Positions 13,612 to 21,598 of a DNA stretch of 50,781 nt are shown piece after piece. Position 1 is the stretch's first letter; every line of letters begins with the position of its first letter. Made by a program: the position numbers and the translations under genes. Source of the DNA: a virus; IMG/VR virus record IMGVR_UViG_3300047321_000222, positions 1 to 50,781 of that record. The stretch is one strand, 5' to 3'. The notes below the pieces were generated by a model that was given only the letters and a program-made list of their open reading frames with translations, did not search any database and was not told the DNA's origin.

Positions 13612-14262
13612 ATGGCACGCGCATACAACCTCGACACCCAAGCAGCTAAAGAAGCGAACACCGGCGGCAAGCGCATCACGGAAACCGGCAAGTATCTCGG
13701 CACCATTACTTCGGCGTTCTACGAGAAGAATCCGAAAGGCACTGAAAGCGTGAACCTGATGTTTATCGCCGACAACGGCCAGGAAGTCGGCCCGCTCAAC
13801 CTGTACACCCACAACAGCAGCGGTGAAACGCTGGCCGGGTACAAGCAGCTCAACGCCCTGATGACCTGCGCCAAGGTCAAGGCGCTGAACTGGAAGCAGG
13901 AACCCATCGAGCTTTACGACTACGACCAGAAGGTCATGGTCTCCAAGCAGAAAGAATGTGCCATCGAGCTGAAGGGCAAGAAGCTCGGCCTGGTTCTGCA
14001 GCAGGAGGAATACCTCAAGCAGAACGGCGAAGTGGGCGAGCGCATCATCATTGCCGCCCCGTTCGAGTACGGAACCGAGCTGATGGCCGCTGAAATCCTG
14101 TCCAAGCAGACAAAGGCATCATCCCTCGGCGGCTTCATGGCGTTCATTGCGAAGAACCCAGTGCGCAAGTTGCGCAACCAGCCTGCTCAGTCCCCGAGTT
14201 ACCAGAGCGGCCCAATGACTGAGGAACCGCACTACGAATTCGACGATATCCCGTTTGATTGA
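13612..14262 (+). CDS. Single-stranded DNA-binding protein-like (acidic DIPF tail)
   Basis: 216 aa, ATG 13612 with GGAGG upstream. The core (residues 25-150) is beta-rich as in OB-fold or DUF669-type proteins, and the last residues EFDDIPFD reproduce the conserved acidic C-terminal tip of bacterial SSB (DDDIPF), the docking peptide for recombination and replication enzymes. It lies between the Sak4-like ATPase and the exonuclease, matching the usual phage annealing cassette. Confidence 0.75.
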   Translation: MARAYNLDTQAAKEANTGGKRITETGKYLGTITSAFYEKNPKGTESVNLMFIADNGQEVGPLNLYTHNSSGETLAGYKQLNALMTCAKVKALNWKQEPIELYDYDQKVMVSKQKECAIELKGKKLGLVLQQEEYLKQNGEVGERIIIAAPFEYGTELMAAEILSKQTKASSLGGFMAFIAKNPVRKLRNQPAQSPSYQSGPMTEEPHYEFDDIPFD

Positions 14263-14285
14263 TCGAATCGCGGCATAGCAATAAC

Positions 14286-14312
14286 CCGATGCCGGAATCA
14301 CGGCATCGGTCA
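14286..14312 (+). promoter_or_regulatory. Intergenic hairpin
   Basis: CCGATGCC and GGCATCGG form an 8-bp stem around an 8-nt loop between the SSB-like and exonuclease genes. No T run follows; it may be an RNA processing or attenuation structure. Confidence 0.45.
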
Positions 14313-14338
14313 TTCAGCAAAAACCATAGGGGTAACAG

Positions 14339-15010
14339 ATGAACGCAATTATCTTTGATTCGGAGACTACAGGCCTGAGAGACCCGCAAATGGTCGAAGG
14401 CGCCTATCTCAAACTCGCCGACATCCAGACCCTGGAAGTCGTCGAAGAATTCCTGCAGCGCTACAAGGCTGACAAGCCGATCGAGCTGGGCGCTCTGGCC
14501 ACCAGCCATATCTACGACGAAGAACTGGTCGACTGCCCGCCGCACACCGAATTCGCGCTGCCCGCCGGCACCACCTACATCATCGGCCACAACGTCGACT
14601 ATGACTGGAACGTGATCGGTCAGCCGGATGTGAAGCGGATCTGCACCCAGGCGCTGAGCCGTTCGCTATGGCCGGATGCTGACTCGCACAGCCAGTCGGC
14701 GATGATCTACCTGCACTACCGGGAGCATGCGCGCGGCCTCTTGCAGAACGCTCACGCCGCGCTCGATGACGTACTCAACTGCCGCCGGCTTCTGGTCAAG
14801 ATCCTGGAAGAGCTCGCCACCCGCAACGGCGCAGCGGTTTTCAGCTTCGAAGACCTCTGGATGATCTCCGAAGAGGCGCGCATTCCGACGGTGATCAGGT
14901 TCGGCAAGCACGCCGGATCGAAAATCGAAGACATTCCGGCCAGTTACAAATCCTGGCTGCTCGGCCAGCCCGACGTCGACCCGTACCTGCGCAAGGCGCT
15001 GACCAAATAA
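14339..15010 (+). CDS. DnaQ-type 3'-5' exonuclease (ExoX-like)
   Basis: 223 aa, ATG 14339 after AGGGGTAAC. Exo I motif FDSETTGL with Asp7 and Glu9, Exo II GHNVDYDWN near 82-90, and Exo III HAALDDVLNCRRL near 139-151. The C-terminal stretch FGKHAGSKIEDIPASYKSWL is the small DUF3820/ExoX-type extension that follows the exonuclease fold in many phages. It probably degrades DNA ends for annealing with the Sak4-like protein. Confidence 0.85.
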   Translation: MNAIIFDSETTGLRDPQMVEGAYLKLADIQTLEVVEEFLQRYKADKPIELGALATSHIYDEELVDCPPHTEFALPAGTTYIIGHNVDYDWNVIGQPDVKRICTQALSRSLWPDADSHSQSAMIYLHYREHARGLLQNAHAALDDVLNCRRLLVKILEELATRNGAAVFSFEDLWMISEEARIPTVIRFGKHAGSKIEDIPASYKSWLLGQPDVDPYLRKALTK

Positions 15011-15027
15011 CCACCAAGTAACCGACC

Positions 15028-15055
15028 AAAGGGCGCCATGAGCGCCCTTTCCTTT
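15028..15055 (+). terminator. Intrinsic terminator after the recombination genes
   Basis: Perfect 9-bp stem AAAGGGCGC / GCGCCCTTT with a 5-nt loop, then CCTTT. The A tract on the left makes it partly bidirectional. Confidence 0.75.
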
Positions 15056-15064
15056 GGGTGCAAA

Positions 15065-15565
15065 ATGAACCAATACAACGACCTAAAATCCATCGACAGA
15101 TCTTCGCTGGAATCCGCGAAGGCCGCCTTCTTTAAATCTGGCGGCAAGATCAAGCCGCTGGAGTCCTTCGAATTCAAGCCCCTACCCCCGCGCATCGAGC
15201 CTCAGCTGACGCAGGAAGAGATCGAGCTGCGACAGATGGCCGATCAAATCCGAACGCTGAGCGCGACGATGTTCAAGCTGGAAATGTCCAAGACCCTTGG
15301 CATATCGCAGGACCGTATTCAAAAGATCTGCAAGCAGTTCGGAATAAATCTGCGCAATGGAGCAGGCCGTAAGCCGAACAGCAAAGGCGCCTACACCATC
15401 GACCCGGAAGAAGATAAGCGGCTAGTAGAGCGATTGAGTGCACTGGCTGAGATCGGCGTGACTAAGCACAAGGCGCGCGCCCAGGTCGACATTGGCTGGC
15501 ACAAGCTCCAGCGGCTGATCGAGCAATACAAGATCCCCTTCCCGAGCCGTACCAAGTGCGCATGA
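15065..15565 (+). CDS. Hypothetical protein with helix-turn-helix-like segment, 166 aa
   Basis: I chose ATG 15065 (MNQYNDLKSI) because the in-frame sequence before it is the terminator hairpin. Residues about 62-95 (MADQIRTLSATMFKLEMSKT, then LGISQDRIQKICKQFGI) look like a helix-turn-helix; a second similar segment lies near 128-155 (GVTKHKARAQVDIGWHKLQR). Possible DNA-binding regulator; family not recognised. Confidence 0.65.
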   Translation: MNQYNDLKSIDRSSLESAKAAFFKSGGKIKPLESFEFKPLPPRIEPQLTQEEIELRQMADQIRTLSATMFKLEMSKTLGISQDRIQKICKQFGINLRNGAGRKPNSKGAYTIDPEEDKRLVERLSALAEIGVTKHKARAQVDIGWHKLQRLIEQYKIPFPSRTKCA

Positions 15566-15631
15566 TCCGATCCAAGGTGCGCCAGCGGGCGCGCCAACAT
15601 CAACACGACCTACCTGCCAGCGGTATCACCC

Positions 15632-15853
15632 ATGACCATACCCAATACCAGCCACCAGTTAACGATGATGGACGCGATCCTGATCTTGCTGCTCGCCTAC
15701 CGGATACACGGGACGGACGCGGCCATCAAGGCTTCAGCGTACTCAGTGCGCGATAAGGTCCGGATCGCCTGCCGACCGGTCATCAACAAGGTTATCCGCT
15801 GCTCGTCGCCGATCAAGTGGGCAGAGGCTATCTGCCGGGACGACGAATTATGA
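15632..15853 (+). CDS. Hypothetical protein with N-terminal hydrophobic segment, 73 aa
   Basis: ATG 15632; its stop overlaps the start of the next gene (ATGA), which favours this frame over an overlapping one beginning near 15562. One short hydrophobic stretch (MMDAILILLLAYRIHG) then a basic C-terminus. Function unknown. Confidence 0.55.
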   Translation: MTIPNTSHQLTMMDAILILLLAYRIHGTDAAIKASAYSVRDKVRIACRPVINKVIRCSSPIKWAEAICRDDEL

Positions 15854-16053
15854 GCGAGATTGCAAGGGCGCCCAGCGGCTGCCGGGTTGGCGCATCGCAT
15901 CAGAAGGCGAAGCTGACCAGCGAACAGGTGGCCGAAATGCGGGCCATCTACGAAACCGGCGGCAAGGGCTACGGTTTCTTGGCTGAGATCTACGGGTGCG
16001 GAACCTCGACAGTCCGCGACATCGTGCAATACCGCACGCGCTTTGCAGGATAA
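15850..16053 (+). CDS. Small helix-turn-helix protein, 67 aa
   Basis: ATG 15850 (MSEIARAPSGCRVGASHQKA). The segment KLTSEQVAEMRAIYETGGKG, then LAEIYGCGTSTVRDIVQYRT, is a resolvase/HNH-associated type helix-turn-helix often seen in tiny phage proteins. Probably DNA-binding; target unknown. Confidence 0.7.
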   Translation: MSEIARAPSGCRVGASHQKAKLTSEQVAEMRAIYETGGKGYGFLAEIYGCGTSTVRDIVQYRTRFAG

Positions 16054-16064
16054 GGGATAGGGAT

Positions 16065-16460
16065 ATGGCGAAGAGTACGCAGGAGCGGTCAGCGAAGGCC
16101 GCGAAGAAGCGCGAGCAGTACGACGAGAAGGAATTGCGGCATCGGGTCAGGATCGGCATTCATCAGGCGATGGACCGCATCCGGACGCGATCAGGCACCG
16201 AAGAAATCAGCGAAGTCATGCAGCTGGCCATCCTCAAGATGGACGCCATGACCGACGCCGAACTGATCGAGTTTCTGACGCCTCCGCGCCACAAAGTGAC
16301 AATCAGCAAATCGTTGCGCGAACGGTTCGACAACGAGTCCCGACGTGAAGCCGGTTATCACAGTGATGACAGTGAGTACGAGGTAATCGAACCGAACCGC
16401 CTGCCGCACGGCCCCGACGAATGCGCCAAGGCCCAACTCGACATCCTCAGCCAGGAGTAA
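16065..16460 (+). CDS. Hypothetical basic/charged protein, 131 aa
   Basis: ATG 16065 (MAKSTQERSAKAAKKREQYD). Two helical regions, residues 20-70 and 75-100, the second (KVTISKSLRERFDNESRREA) resembling a ribbon-helix-helix. One isolated GTGAGTAC word, as in the par repeats, lies at 16372-16379. Function unknown. Confidence 0.65.
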   Translation: MAKSTQERSAKAAKKREQYDEKELRHRVRIGIHQAMDRIRTRSGTEEISEVMQLAILKMDAMTDAELIEFLTPPRHKVTISKSLRERFDNESRREAGYHSDDSEYEVIEPNRLPHGPDECAKAQLDILSQE

Positions 16461-16465
16461 CCCGC

Positions 16466-16621
16466 ATGGAAACGACCTACACCCACCGCCCGACCGGGCG
16501 CACCTACTCGCTGGCTCGCACTTCTGCAGAGTTCGCGATCCTGCATCACCTGACGGGCGGCCTGAAGCTGATCCGTCTGGATTCGCTGGCTGACGGAAGC
16601 ACCTGGAGCGTTAAGCCATGA
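16466..16621 (+). CDS. Hypothetical protein, 51 aa
   Basis: ATG 16466 (METTYTHRPTGRTYSLARTS), AGGAG upstream, stop overlapping the next start. Short beta-rich protein. Function unknown. Confidence 0.6.
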   Translation: METTYTHRPTGRTYSLARTSAEFAILHHLTGGLKLIRLDSLADGSTWSVKP

Positions 16622-16887
16622 GCGATATTCCGAAACATATGGGGCACATGGACCATGGATCGACGACGTGCGGCCGAATAGTCATGAGCCGCTGGGATCA
16701 GCCGGAGCGGCAAGACAATGCAAAGGATCTCCAGCGATTCATCAAAGACATTCAGCGAAGCGGATATACCCATTCGCGCATTGAGCGCTTCCAGGGCGAT
16801 CTGATGCCTGACTGGGTTGGGCAGTCCTACTGCGACGACAAAGAGTGCAAGTGCTGGAGTTTCCACCCTATCGGTCACCGAGCCTAA
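16618..16887 (+). CDS. Hypothetical protein, 89 aa
   Basis: ATG 16618. Contains a C-terminal cysteine group (SYCDDKECKCW). His/Met-rich N-terminus. Function unknown. Confidence 0.6.
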   Translation: MSDIPKHMGHMDHGSTTCGRIVMSRWDQPERQDNAKDLQRFIKDIQRSGYTHSRIERFQGDLMPDWVGQSYCDDKECKCWSFHPIGHRA

Positions 16888-16937
16888 CCCCTACCCCACA
16901 CAAGAGCCTGCCGGTGTACGGCGGGCGAGGATGAGTT

Positions 16938-17243
16938 ATGACCATCGAAACGTACTACGGCGCCACTGGGTCGCTGATGGTTAAGCATGCAGACCATATC
17001 CAGGTTGTTGACCAGCTCAAGGCTGAGAATGAGGCGCTGCGCGAAATGAAGCTGCCACATTTACTGAAACTGTCTGACGATATGCGTGCAGCGGGAGACC
17101 ATGCCGTCAGCCGAGCGCGTGAAGACGGGTGCGCAAGTGTTACGGTTCTGGATGCCGTGTTCTTCGAAGCGGCTGCCCAGCGCTGGCTGAACGACCAAGA
17201 GGAAGCCGTCGACGCAGCAGCGAGTATGGTCGAGCGGTCATGA
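16938..17243 (+). CDS. Hypothetical protein, 101 aa
   Basis: ATG 16938 with GAGGATGAG upstream. An N-terminal coiled coil (VVDQLKAENEALREMKLP) and a helical C-terminus. Common type of small Pseudomonas phage protein upstream of integrase; function unknown. Confidence 0.65.
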   Translation: MTIETYYGATGSLMVKHADHIQVVDQLKAENEALREMKLPHLLKLSDDMRAAGDHAVSRAREDGCASVTVLDAVFFEAAAQRWLNDQEEAVDAAASMVERS

Positions 17244-17302
17244 ATCAAGGCCGGCAGGCAGCTAAACTGTCGGCCAACTAAACGAATCGTCAGGGGTGGC
17301 GT

Positions 17303-18469
17303 ATGGCTGCGAAGCGCGGGGTGCGTGCGGCATCGAAAAGCAGTATCGAGATCAGCTTTATGGTCGATGGGCGCCAGTGCCGGGAGCGCCTGCCGCTGGA
17401 GCCTACGCCGGCCAACCTGAAGCGGGCGCAGCAGCAGAAGGCGTCGATTGATCTGGCGATCCACCGGGGCGAGTTTGAGTATGCCGAGGCGTTTCCCAGG
17501 TCGAAGCGGGCGGCGGCGGCTGTCGGCCAGTCCGGACAGGTTCCGCTGGGCCAGTACCTGGACGAATGGCTTGAGCGAAAGGCCGGCATCCTGAAGGCGT
17601 CCACGCTGGACGGTTACCGCAAGATCGTTGCGGGGGTTCTGGTCCCGGCGCTGGGCAGCTTGGCGCTGGCATCGGTCACGCGCAAAGAGGTCAAGGCGGC
17701 AATGGCAAAAATGTCGGCGACCAACAAGCGGCTGGCCAACGTGCAATCGTGCCTGCGCTCGGCCCTGAGCGATGCCGTGGATGATGAGCTGATCGAATCG
17801 AACCCATTGGCCGGCTGGACGTATTCAGTTAAGGGGAAGCCGCGCACCGAGGACGAGATCGACCCGTTCAGCCCGGACGAGCAGCGGGCCATTCTGGCGG
17901 CAGCGACCGGCCAGTATCGGAACCTGTTGCAGTTCGCCTTCTGGACCGGCCTGCGCACGTCGGAGCTGGTCGCGCTGGAGTGGGGCGACATTGACTGGCA
18001 TCGCGGGGAAGTGAGGGTGTCGCGGGGGCTGACGGCGGCGGCCAGCGAGGCAGAGACGCCGAAGACGGCGGCGGGGGTTCGTAGCGTGCGCCTCCTGCCG
18101 ATGTCGTTCGAGGCGCTGAAGGCCCAGCGCGAGCACACCTATATAGAAGGGAAAGCCGTTTTCCACGACCCGAGGCACAACCGGGCATTCAACGGGGACC
18201 AAGAGATCCGCAAGTCCTTTTGGGGGCCGGTGATCAGAAAGGCAGGCGTGCGCTACAGGAACCCGTACCAGACCCGGCACACCTACGCCTCCATGATGCT
18301 GAGCGCGGGCGAGCATCCGATGTGGGTAGCCAAGCAGATGGGGCACACGTCGTTCCTGATGATCAGCCGGGTTTATGGCCGATACATCCCGAACGAATCT
18401 GACACGTCCGGCGATCTGGCGGCGGCCAAGTTTGGATCGGATAGCTCGGAGCGACGGCAGGCTGGCTAG
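17303..18469 (+). CDS. int: Tyrosine integrase
   Basis: 388 aa, ATG 17303 with AGGGG upstream. An N-terminal arm-binding domain of DUF3596 type (residues 1-60), a SAM-like core-binding domain (80-170), and a catalytic domain (185-365). Catalytic residues read as Arg218 (TGLRTSEL), Lys254 (TPKTAAG), Arg325 in YQTRHTYAS, His348 in QMGHTS, and the nucleophile Tyr358 in ISRVYGRY. The first histidine of the box is Tyr322, as in several relatives. No excisionase is obvious next to it. Presence of both integrase and ParA is unusual. Confidence 0.95.
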   Translation: MAAKRGVRAASKSSIEISFMVDGRQCRERLPLEPTPANLKRAQQQKASIDLAIHRGEFEYAEAFPRSKRAAAAVGQSGQVPLGQYLDEWLERKAGILKASTLDGYRKIVAGVLVPALGSLALASVTRKEVKAAMAKMSATNKRLANVQSCLRSALSDAVDDELIESNPLAGWTYSVKGKPRTEDEIDPFSPDEQRAILAAATGQYRNLLQFAFWTGLRTSELVALEWGDIDWHRGEVRVSRGLTAAASEAETPKTAAGVRSVRLLPMSFEALKAQREHTYIEGKAVFHDPRHNRAFNGDQEIRKSFWGPVIRKAGVRYRNPYQTRHTYASMMLSAGEHPMWVAKQMGHTSFLMISRVYGRYIPNESDTSGDLAAAKFGSDSSERRQAG

Positions 18470-18570
18470 GCGTGAGCAAATAATCCTATCAATGTTTGAT
18501 TCGTGTATTGCTCAGTCCCTACAGAGGGACTATGATTAATCCAGGGGTTATACATTGATAGGGTGCAAAT
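18470..18570. promoter_or_regulatory. Gap after integrase: inverted repeat around promoter; attP candidate
   Basis: An 11-bp perfect inverted repeat, CCTATCAATGT (18485-18495) and ACATTGATAGG (18552-18562), flanks the rha promoter and its operator. Integrase arm sites or attP often lie next to int, but nothing here identifies the core. Confidence 0.5.
18508..18536 (+). promoter_or_regulatory. rha promoter with GTCCCT-N4-AGGGAC operator in the spacer
   Basis: TTGCTC (18508-18513), a 17-bp spacer, TATGAT (18531-18536). The operator GTCCCT ACAG AGGGAC (18515-18530) fills the spacer exactly, so a bound protein would exclude RNA polymerase. The rha start codon is 35 bp downstream. Confidence 0.75.
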
Positions 18571-19071
18571 ATGGAAATCTCACTGGCTTCACGCGCAGGC
18601 TCGGCAGTTGTTCGTTCTACAGAGGTGGCCGAGCGTTTCGGCAAGCGGCATGACCACGTTCTTCGAGACATTGACTCCCTGATTCGAGAGGCTGAATCTC
18701 ACTCCCCAAAATTGGGGGGTGAGCTTTTCACAGCGACAGAGTTCGTCAACGGACGAAACAGAACGTACCGTGAATTCCTGATGAATCGTGACGGCTTTGC
18801 ACTGCTGGCCATGGGGTTTACTGGGAAAGAGTCGACCAGCTGGAAATTGAAATACATCGACGCATTCAACGCCATGGAAAGCACTCTCGCCTCTCAGGGC
18901 AAGGGGCTGATGCAGGCGCTGTCGGATGCCGTGTCAGCCTTTGAGGAAGATCGGGAAAAGGCCAGCCAGTACGGTAAAGCACTGTCCACCTGGAAGAGGA
19001 TCAAGGATCAGCACATCGAGGCGATCATTGATGCCAACAAAAAGACGCAGATGCTGCTCGACCTCAAGTAA
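18571..19071 (+). CDS. rha: Rha family regulatory protein
   Basis: 166 aa from ATG 18571. TEVAERFGKRHDHVLRDIDS near 17-36, then FTATEFVNGRNRTYREFLMN near 54-73 and LLAMGFTGKESTSWKLKYID near 79-98 are the canonical Rha (pRha) domain. The C-terminal 60 residues are a charged helix in place of KilAC or ORF6C. Rha proteins interfere with phage growth in some hosts and are usually regulators. It is the second Rha-domain protein of this genome and is expressed from an operator-controlled promoter. Confidence 0.85.
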   Translation: MEISLASRAGSAVVRSTEVAERFGKRHDHVLRDIDSLIREAESHSPKLGGELFTATEFVNGRNRTYREFLMNRDGFALLAMGFTGKESTSWKLKYIDAFNAMESTLASQGKGLMQALSDAVSAFEEDREKASQYGKALSTWKRIKDQHIEAIIDANKKTQMLLDLK

Positions 19072-19126
19072 CGGTCGAATCAACGAGGCCGGGCAGTCCG
19101 GCGACAAATAAACGAAGGGGTGAGTG

Positions 19127-19438
19127 ATGGAATACGAAGAAGTCCGCCGCAAGATCGTAGGCGAAACCTGGATAGAGACCGACACCGTCGCAAAGCAAAG
19201 AGCAACCAAGAACACCGAGACGCTGACGATCAAACGTCACCGCGTCCGCGCCATCGTGCTTGAGTGCGGCCACTCCAGACCTGTCACAGCATTTATTGGC
19301 AAGGTTCCTTCCGGCAGCACCGCATGCACAGAGTGTTCAATTGAACACAACAAGGAGTTCATCGCCTCAAGGAATGCAAAAATTAATGCAGCACTCGAAG
19401 CGACCGGCAGCGACACGCAAGTAAATTTGGAGGGGTGA
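19127..19438 (+). CDS. Hypothetical protein with CGH...CTEC motif, 103 aa
   Basis: ATG 19127, preferred to the adjacent GTG; AGGGG upstream. Contains ECGHSRPV near 48-55 and ACTECSIEH near 67-75, spaced like a zinc-binding pair. Function unknown. Confidence 0.65.
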   Translation: MEYEEVRRKIVGETWIETDTVAKQRATKNTETLTIKRHRVRAIVLECGHSRPVTAFIGKVPSGSTACTECSIEHNKEFIASRNAKINAALEATGSDTQVNLEG

Positions 19439-19441
19439 GTG

Positions 19442-19882
19442 ATGAGCAAGGAAGAGAACACGCCGTACAGCTTCAAGGGCGACAACGCCAAACTGGTCAG
19501 CAGCATCAAGTCGCTGCTGGCCCTCGATAGCAAAGGCGCACTTGTGCCTAACGGAATCGGCGGGCTGGCCCGTCAGTTGCTGGAGTCGGTAGTCGAGCGT
19601 CTGGTCGTGGATGCGCAGGCGGTTGAAGCGATCCCGCTAAGCGATTGCGTGCCGGGCTGGCATTCCGATTACAACGATGGCTTTTTCGCTACTGAAGACG
19701 CCGTAGTGAAGCTATACCGCCATCCGCCAGCGACCAATGTAGAGGCCGCCGCCAAGAAGCTGGCCGCCTGCATGGATTACCCGTGGGAGCACATGCCTGA
19801 GCAGGGTCGCGCCTCGATGCGCGAGCACGCGAAAGCCATTGTGAGCGCCGCCCTATCCGCAAGCACAGAGGTGCAATCATGA
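19442..19882 (+). CDS. Hypothetical protein, 146 aa
   Basis: ATG 19442 with GGAGGGG upstream; overlaps the next gene by four bases. N-terminal helical half (LVSSIKSLLALDSKGALVP, then LARQLLESVVERL); C-terminal half with KKLAACMDYPWEHMPEQGRA. Pattern common to phage accessory proteins; function unknown. Confidence 0.65.
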   Translation: MSKEENTPYSFKGDNAKLVSSIKSLLALDSKGALVPNGIGGLARQLLESVVERLVVDAQAVEAIPLSDCVPGWHSDYNDGFFATEDAVVKLYRHPPATNVEAAAKKLAACMDYPWEHMPEQGRASMREHAKAIVSAALSASTEVQS

Positions 19883-20094
19883 GTGCAAGCCGAGACGATC
19901 TAGACCGGGCGCTGTCCGTGGCATACGACGAAATCGACAAGCTGCGCGCCAAGCTGGCCGACGCCGCCCAGTCGCTGGAGACAATCAGCCTTCAGGCCGG
20001 GCGCGACGAATTCATGAAGGACATGACCCAGATCCAGGGGTATGCAAACAGCCGAGCCAGGGTTGCCCAGGGCGCCCTATCCGCCAGCGTATAG
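19879..20094 (+). CDS. Hypothetical protein, 71 aa
   Basis: ATG 19879. Predicted coiled coil in the first half (VAYDEIDKLRAKLADAAQSL). Function unknown. Confidence 0.6.
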   Translation: MSASRDDLDRALSVAYDEIDKLRAKLADAAQSLETISLQAGRDEFMKDMTQIQGYANSRARVAQGALSASV

Positions 20095-20117
20095 CCGGCC
20101 AACAAGGAGAGCGCGCA

Positions 20118-20264
20118 ATGAACAAGCGAAGAGAGTCAAATTGGTGGCCGATCTGCCCGGCCCGCGCACGCAAGTTGCGCAAGAAAGGCGTGATGGTGCG
20201 CTGGTCTAGCCAATTCGAAAGCATGGTTCGCTGGAACCCATTAAAGAAGGAAAGCGCGCAATGA
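20118..20264 (+). CDS. Hypothetical very basic protein, 48 aa
   Basis: ATG 20118 after AAGGAGAG, stop overlapping the next ATG. Trp/Arg/Lys-rich (ARARKLRKKGVMVRWSSQFE). Likely real because of its ribosome binding site and tight coupling. Function unknown. Confidence 0.55.
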   Translation: MNKRRESNWWPICPARARKLRKKGVMVRWSSQFESMVRWNPLKKESAQ

Positions 20265-20809
20265 GCGTCGACAAAGAGAAGCTGAAGGCGCTGATTGCCG
20301 AGTGCCGGTATGGGGTTTCAGGAAAAGGGCCAGCTATCGAGGTTGCAAACGATTTGCTGGTTGACTGCTGCGATAATCTTGAATCCCTGCTCGCGGAGAT
20401 TGAGCGGATGACCGATAGTCTTGTCGCTTCGACGAAGGTCAATAGCGCTGTGATGGTTCGCGCAAACGGCCTTGAAGCTGAGAGCGAGGCGCTGCGCAAG
20501 GACGCCTCTTGCGTGGACGACTTATCCGCCCTTGTTCGCCAACTAGTCCAGCGCCTGAGAAAGGCCGCTCCATACAACGACCTTCCAGAAAAAGCACTGG
20601 ACTACTTGAAGCGCAAAGGCTTGCAAGGTAGTCCGCTGCGCACCAATCAGGACGATCCGACTGAGCGCGCCGCGCAGGAGATTTATGAAGGCTGGTCTGG
20701 GCAAGAAGGTTTCGTGCCATGGGTTCCCGGAGGAAATTCGCTAAAGCAGGGCGAGGCTCGCCAGCTGGCCCGTAACGCCATTTCCGACGACAAAAAAACG
20801 GGTGACTAG
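20261..20809 (+). CDS. Hypothetical protein, 182 aa
   Basis: ATG 20261. N-terminal helical/coiled-coil part (LESLLAEIERMTDSLVASTK) and a C-terminal RAAQEIYEGWSGQEG segment. Typical of composite phage accessory proteins that share swappable tails. The end overlaps a GTCCCT-family site. Confidence 0.65.
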   Translation: MSVDKEKLKALIAECRYGVSGKGPAIEVANDLLVDCCDNLESLLAEIERMTDSLVASTKVNSAVMVRANGLEAESEALRKDASCVDDLSALVRQLVQRLRKAAPYNDLPEKALDYLKRKGLQGSPLRTNQDDPTERAAQEIYEGWSGQEGFVPWVPGGNSLKQGEARQLARNAISDDKKTGD

Positions 20810-20817
20810 AAAGGGAC
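20802..20817. promoter_or_regulatory. GTCCCT-family site followed by TATCAG
   Basis: GTGACT AGAA AGGGAC, continuing ACTATCAGTCAC, so GTGACT and AGTCAC form a second inverted repeat. It precedes the 202-aa gene. Confidence 0.45.
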
Positions 20818-20894
20818 TATCAGTCACGCCTAAATGCGGTTTCAGCAGCTTTTCAGCTACCACACCTCTACAGGCCACGGAATACAACGACCGA

Positions 20895-20915
20895 CCGGGG
20901 GTTTAAATCCCCCGG
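20895..20915 (+). promoter_or_regulatory. Perfect hairpin CCGGGGG-TTTAAAT-CCCCCGG
   Basis: A 7-bp perfect stem with a 7-nt loop, about 35 bp before the 202-aa gene. It mimics a tRNA T-arm but no acceptor or anticodon arms fit. No T run. Confidence 0.6.
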
Positions 20916-20950
20916 ATGATAAAAGAACCCACCGAATCGGGAGTAAGCGA

Positions 20951-21559
20951 ATGAGCAGTAAAACTGTCGAAGTCCCACGCGAATTGCTTGAGCGATATGT
21001 GTCTGATGTGGAGGCGCACAATTATGGATTCGATGGGGGTGATGAGATCCGCGATATCTTGGATGCCCCTGTCGTCGAGCGCCAGCCGGTGGCGTGGCTT
21101 CGAAAAGTTACAGATGAGGGCGGAAATAAATATAGTGTTGAATTGCTGCACAATAAACCGAGTATCTTTCACCCGTATCAGTGGGACTCGCGACCGGCAA
21201 CTGGATTCAAAATTATTGATAGCGCACTTTATGCTGAGCCGCCCGAGCTCGCCGAACTGCAAGCCACCATTGCCCACTTGCGCAACGACCTGGAAGGTAC
21301 GCGACTGCTAGCCGCTGACCAACTGCTTAAGATCAAGCAGCAGGTTGCTGAAATCGAGCGGCTGAAGGGTGAGCCGGCATCGGCGGCAAAGCCAGTGCTC
21401 AAATGCTCGTTTTGCGATATGACTGACGATGAAGGAAACCCTTGGTCGACCTTCTTCAGCACTAAACACGGGAAGCTTATCTGCCAAATAGCTGGGTGCA
21501 AAGATCACAAGCATCTTGTGGATGCCTGCATCGACAAGATCAAGGAGCTAAATCAATGA
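20951..21559 (+). CDS. Hypothetical protein with C-terminal zinc motif, 202 aa
   Basis: ATG 20951 (MSSKTVEVPRELLERYVSDV). Middle coiled coil (LQATIAHLRNDLEGTRLLAA). C-terminus with CSFCDMTDDEGNPW and CQIAGCKDH, which looks like a four-Cys zinc site. Last gene of the rightward operon, facing the endolysin gene. Confidence 0.7.
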   Translation: MSSKTVEVPRELLERYVSDVEAHNYGFDGGDEIRDILDAPVVERQPVAWLRKVTDEGGNKYSVELLHNKPSIFHPYQWDSRPATGFKIIDSALYAEPPELAELQATIAHLRNDLEGTRLLAADQLLKIKQQVAEIERLKGEPASAAKPVLKCSFCDMTDDEGNPWSTFFSTKHGKLICQIAGCKDHKHLVDACIDKIKELNQ

Positions 21560-21598
21560 AGGCTCTCCCCTCTCAGTCGTTCTGGCTACCGAATCCCC

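Noticed and set aside
16372-16379. GTGAGTAC as an additional par site
   Set aside because: A single isolated word, not in a cluster; about the number expected by chance for seven or eight bases.
16955-17746. A 263-codon minus-strand open frame over the integrase start
   Set aside because: Antisense to a real integrase with intact catalytic residues; no start signal.
20880-20930. Possible tRNA (T-arm-like hairpin)
   Set aside because: No acceptor, D-arm or anticodon arm can be drawn around it; kept only as a hairpin. No other tRNA seen.
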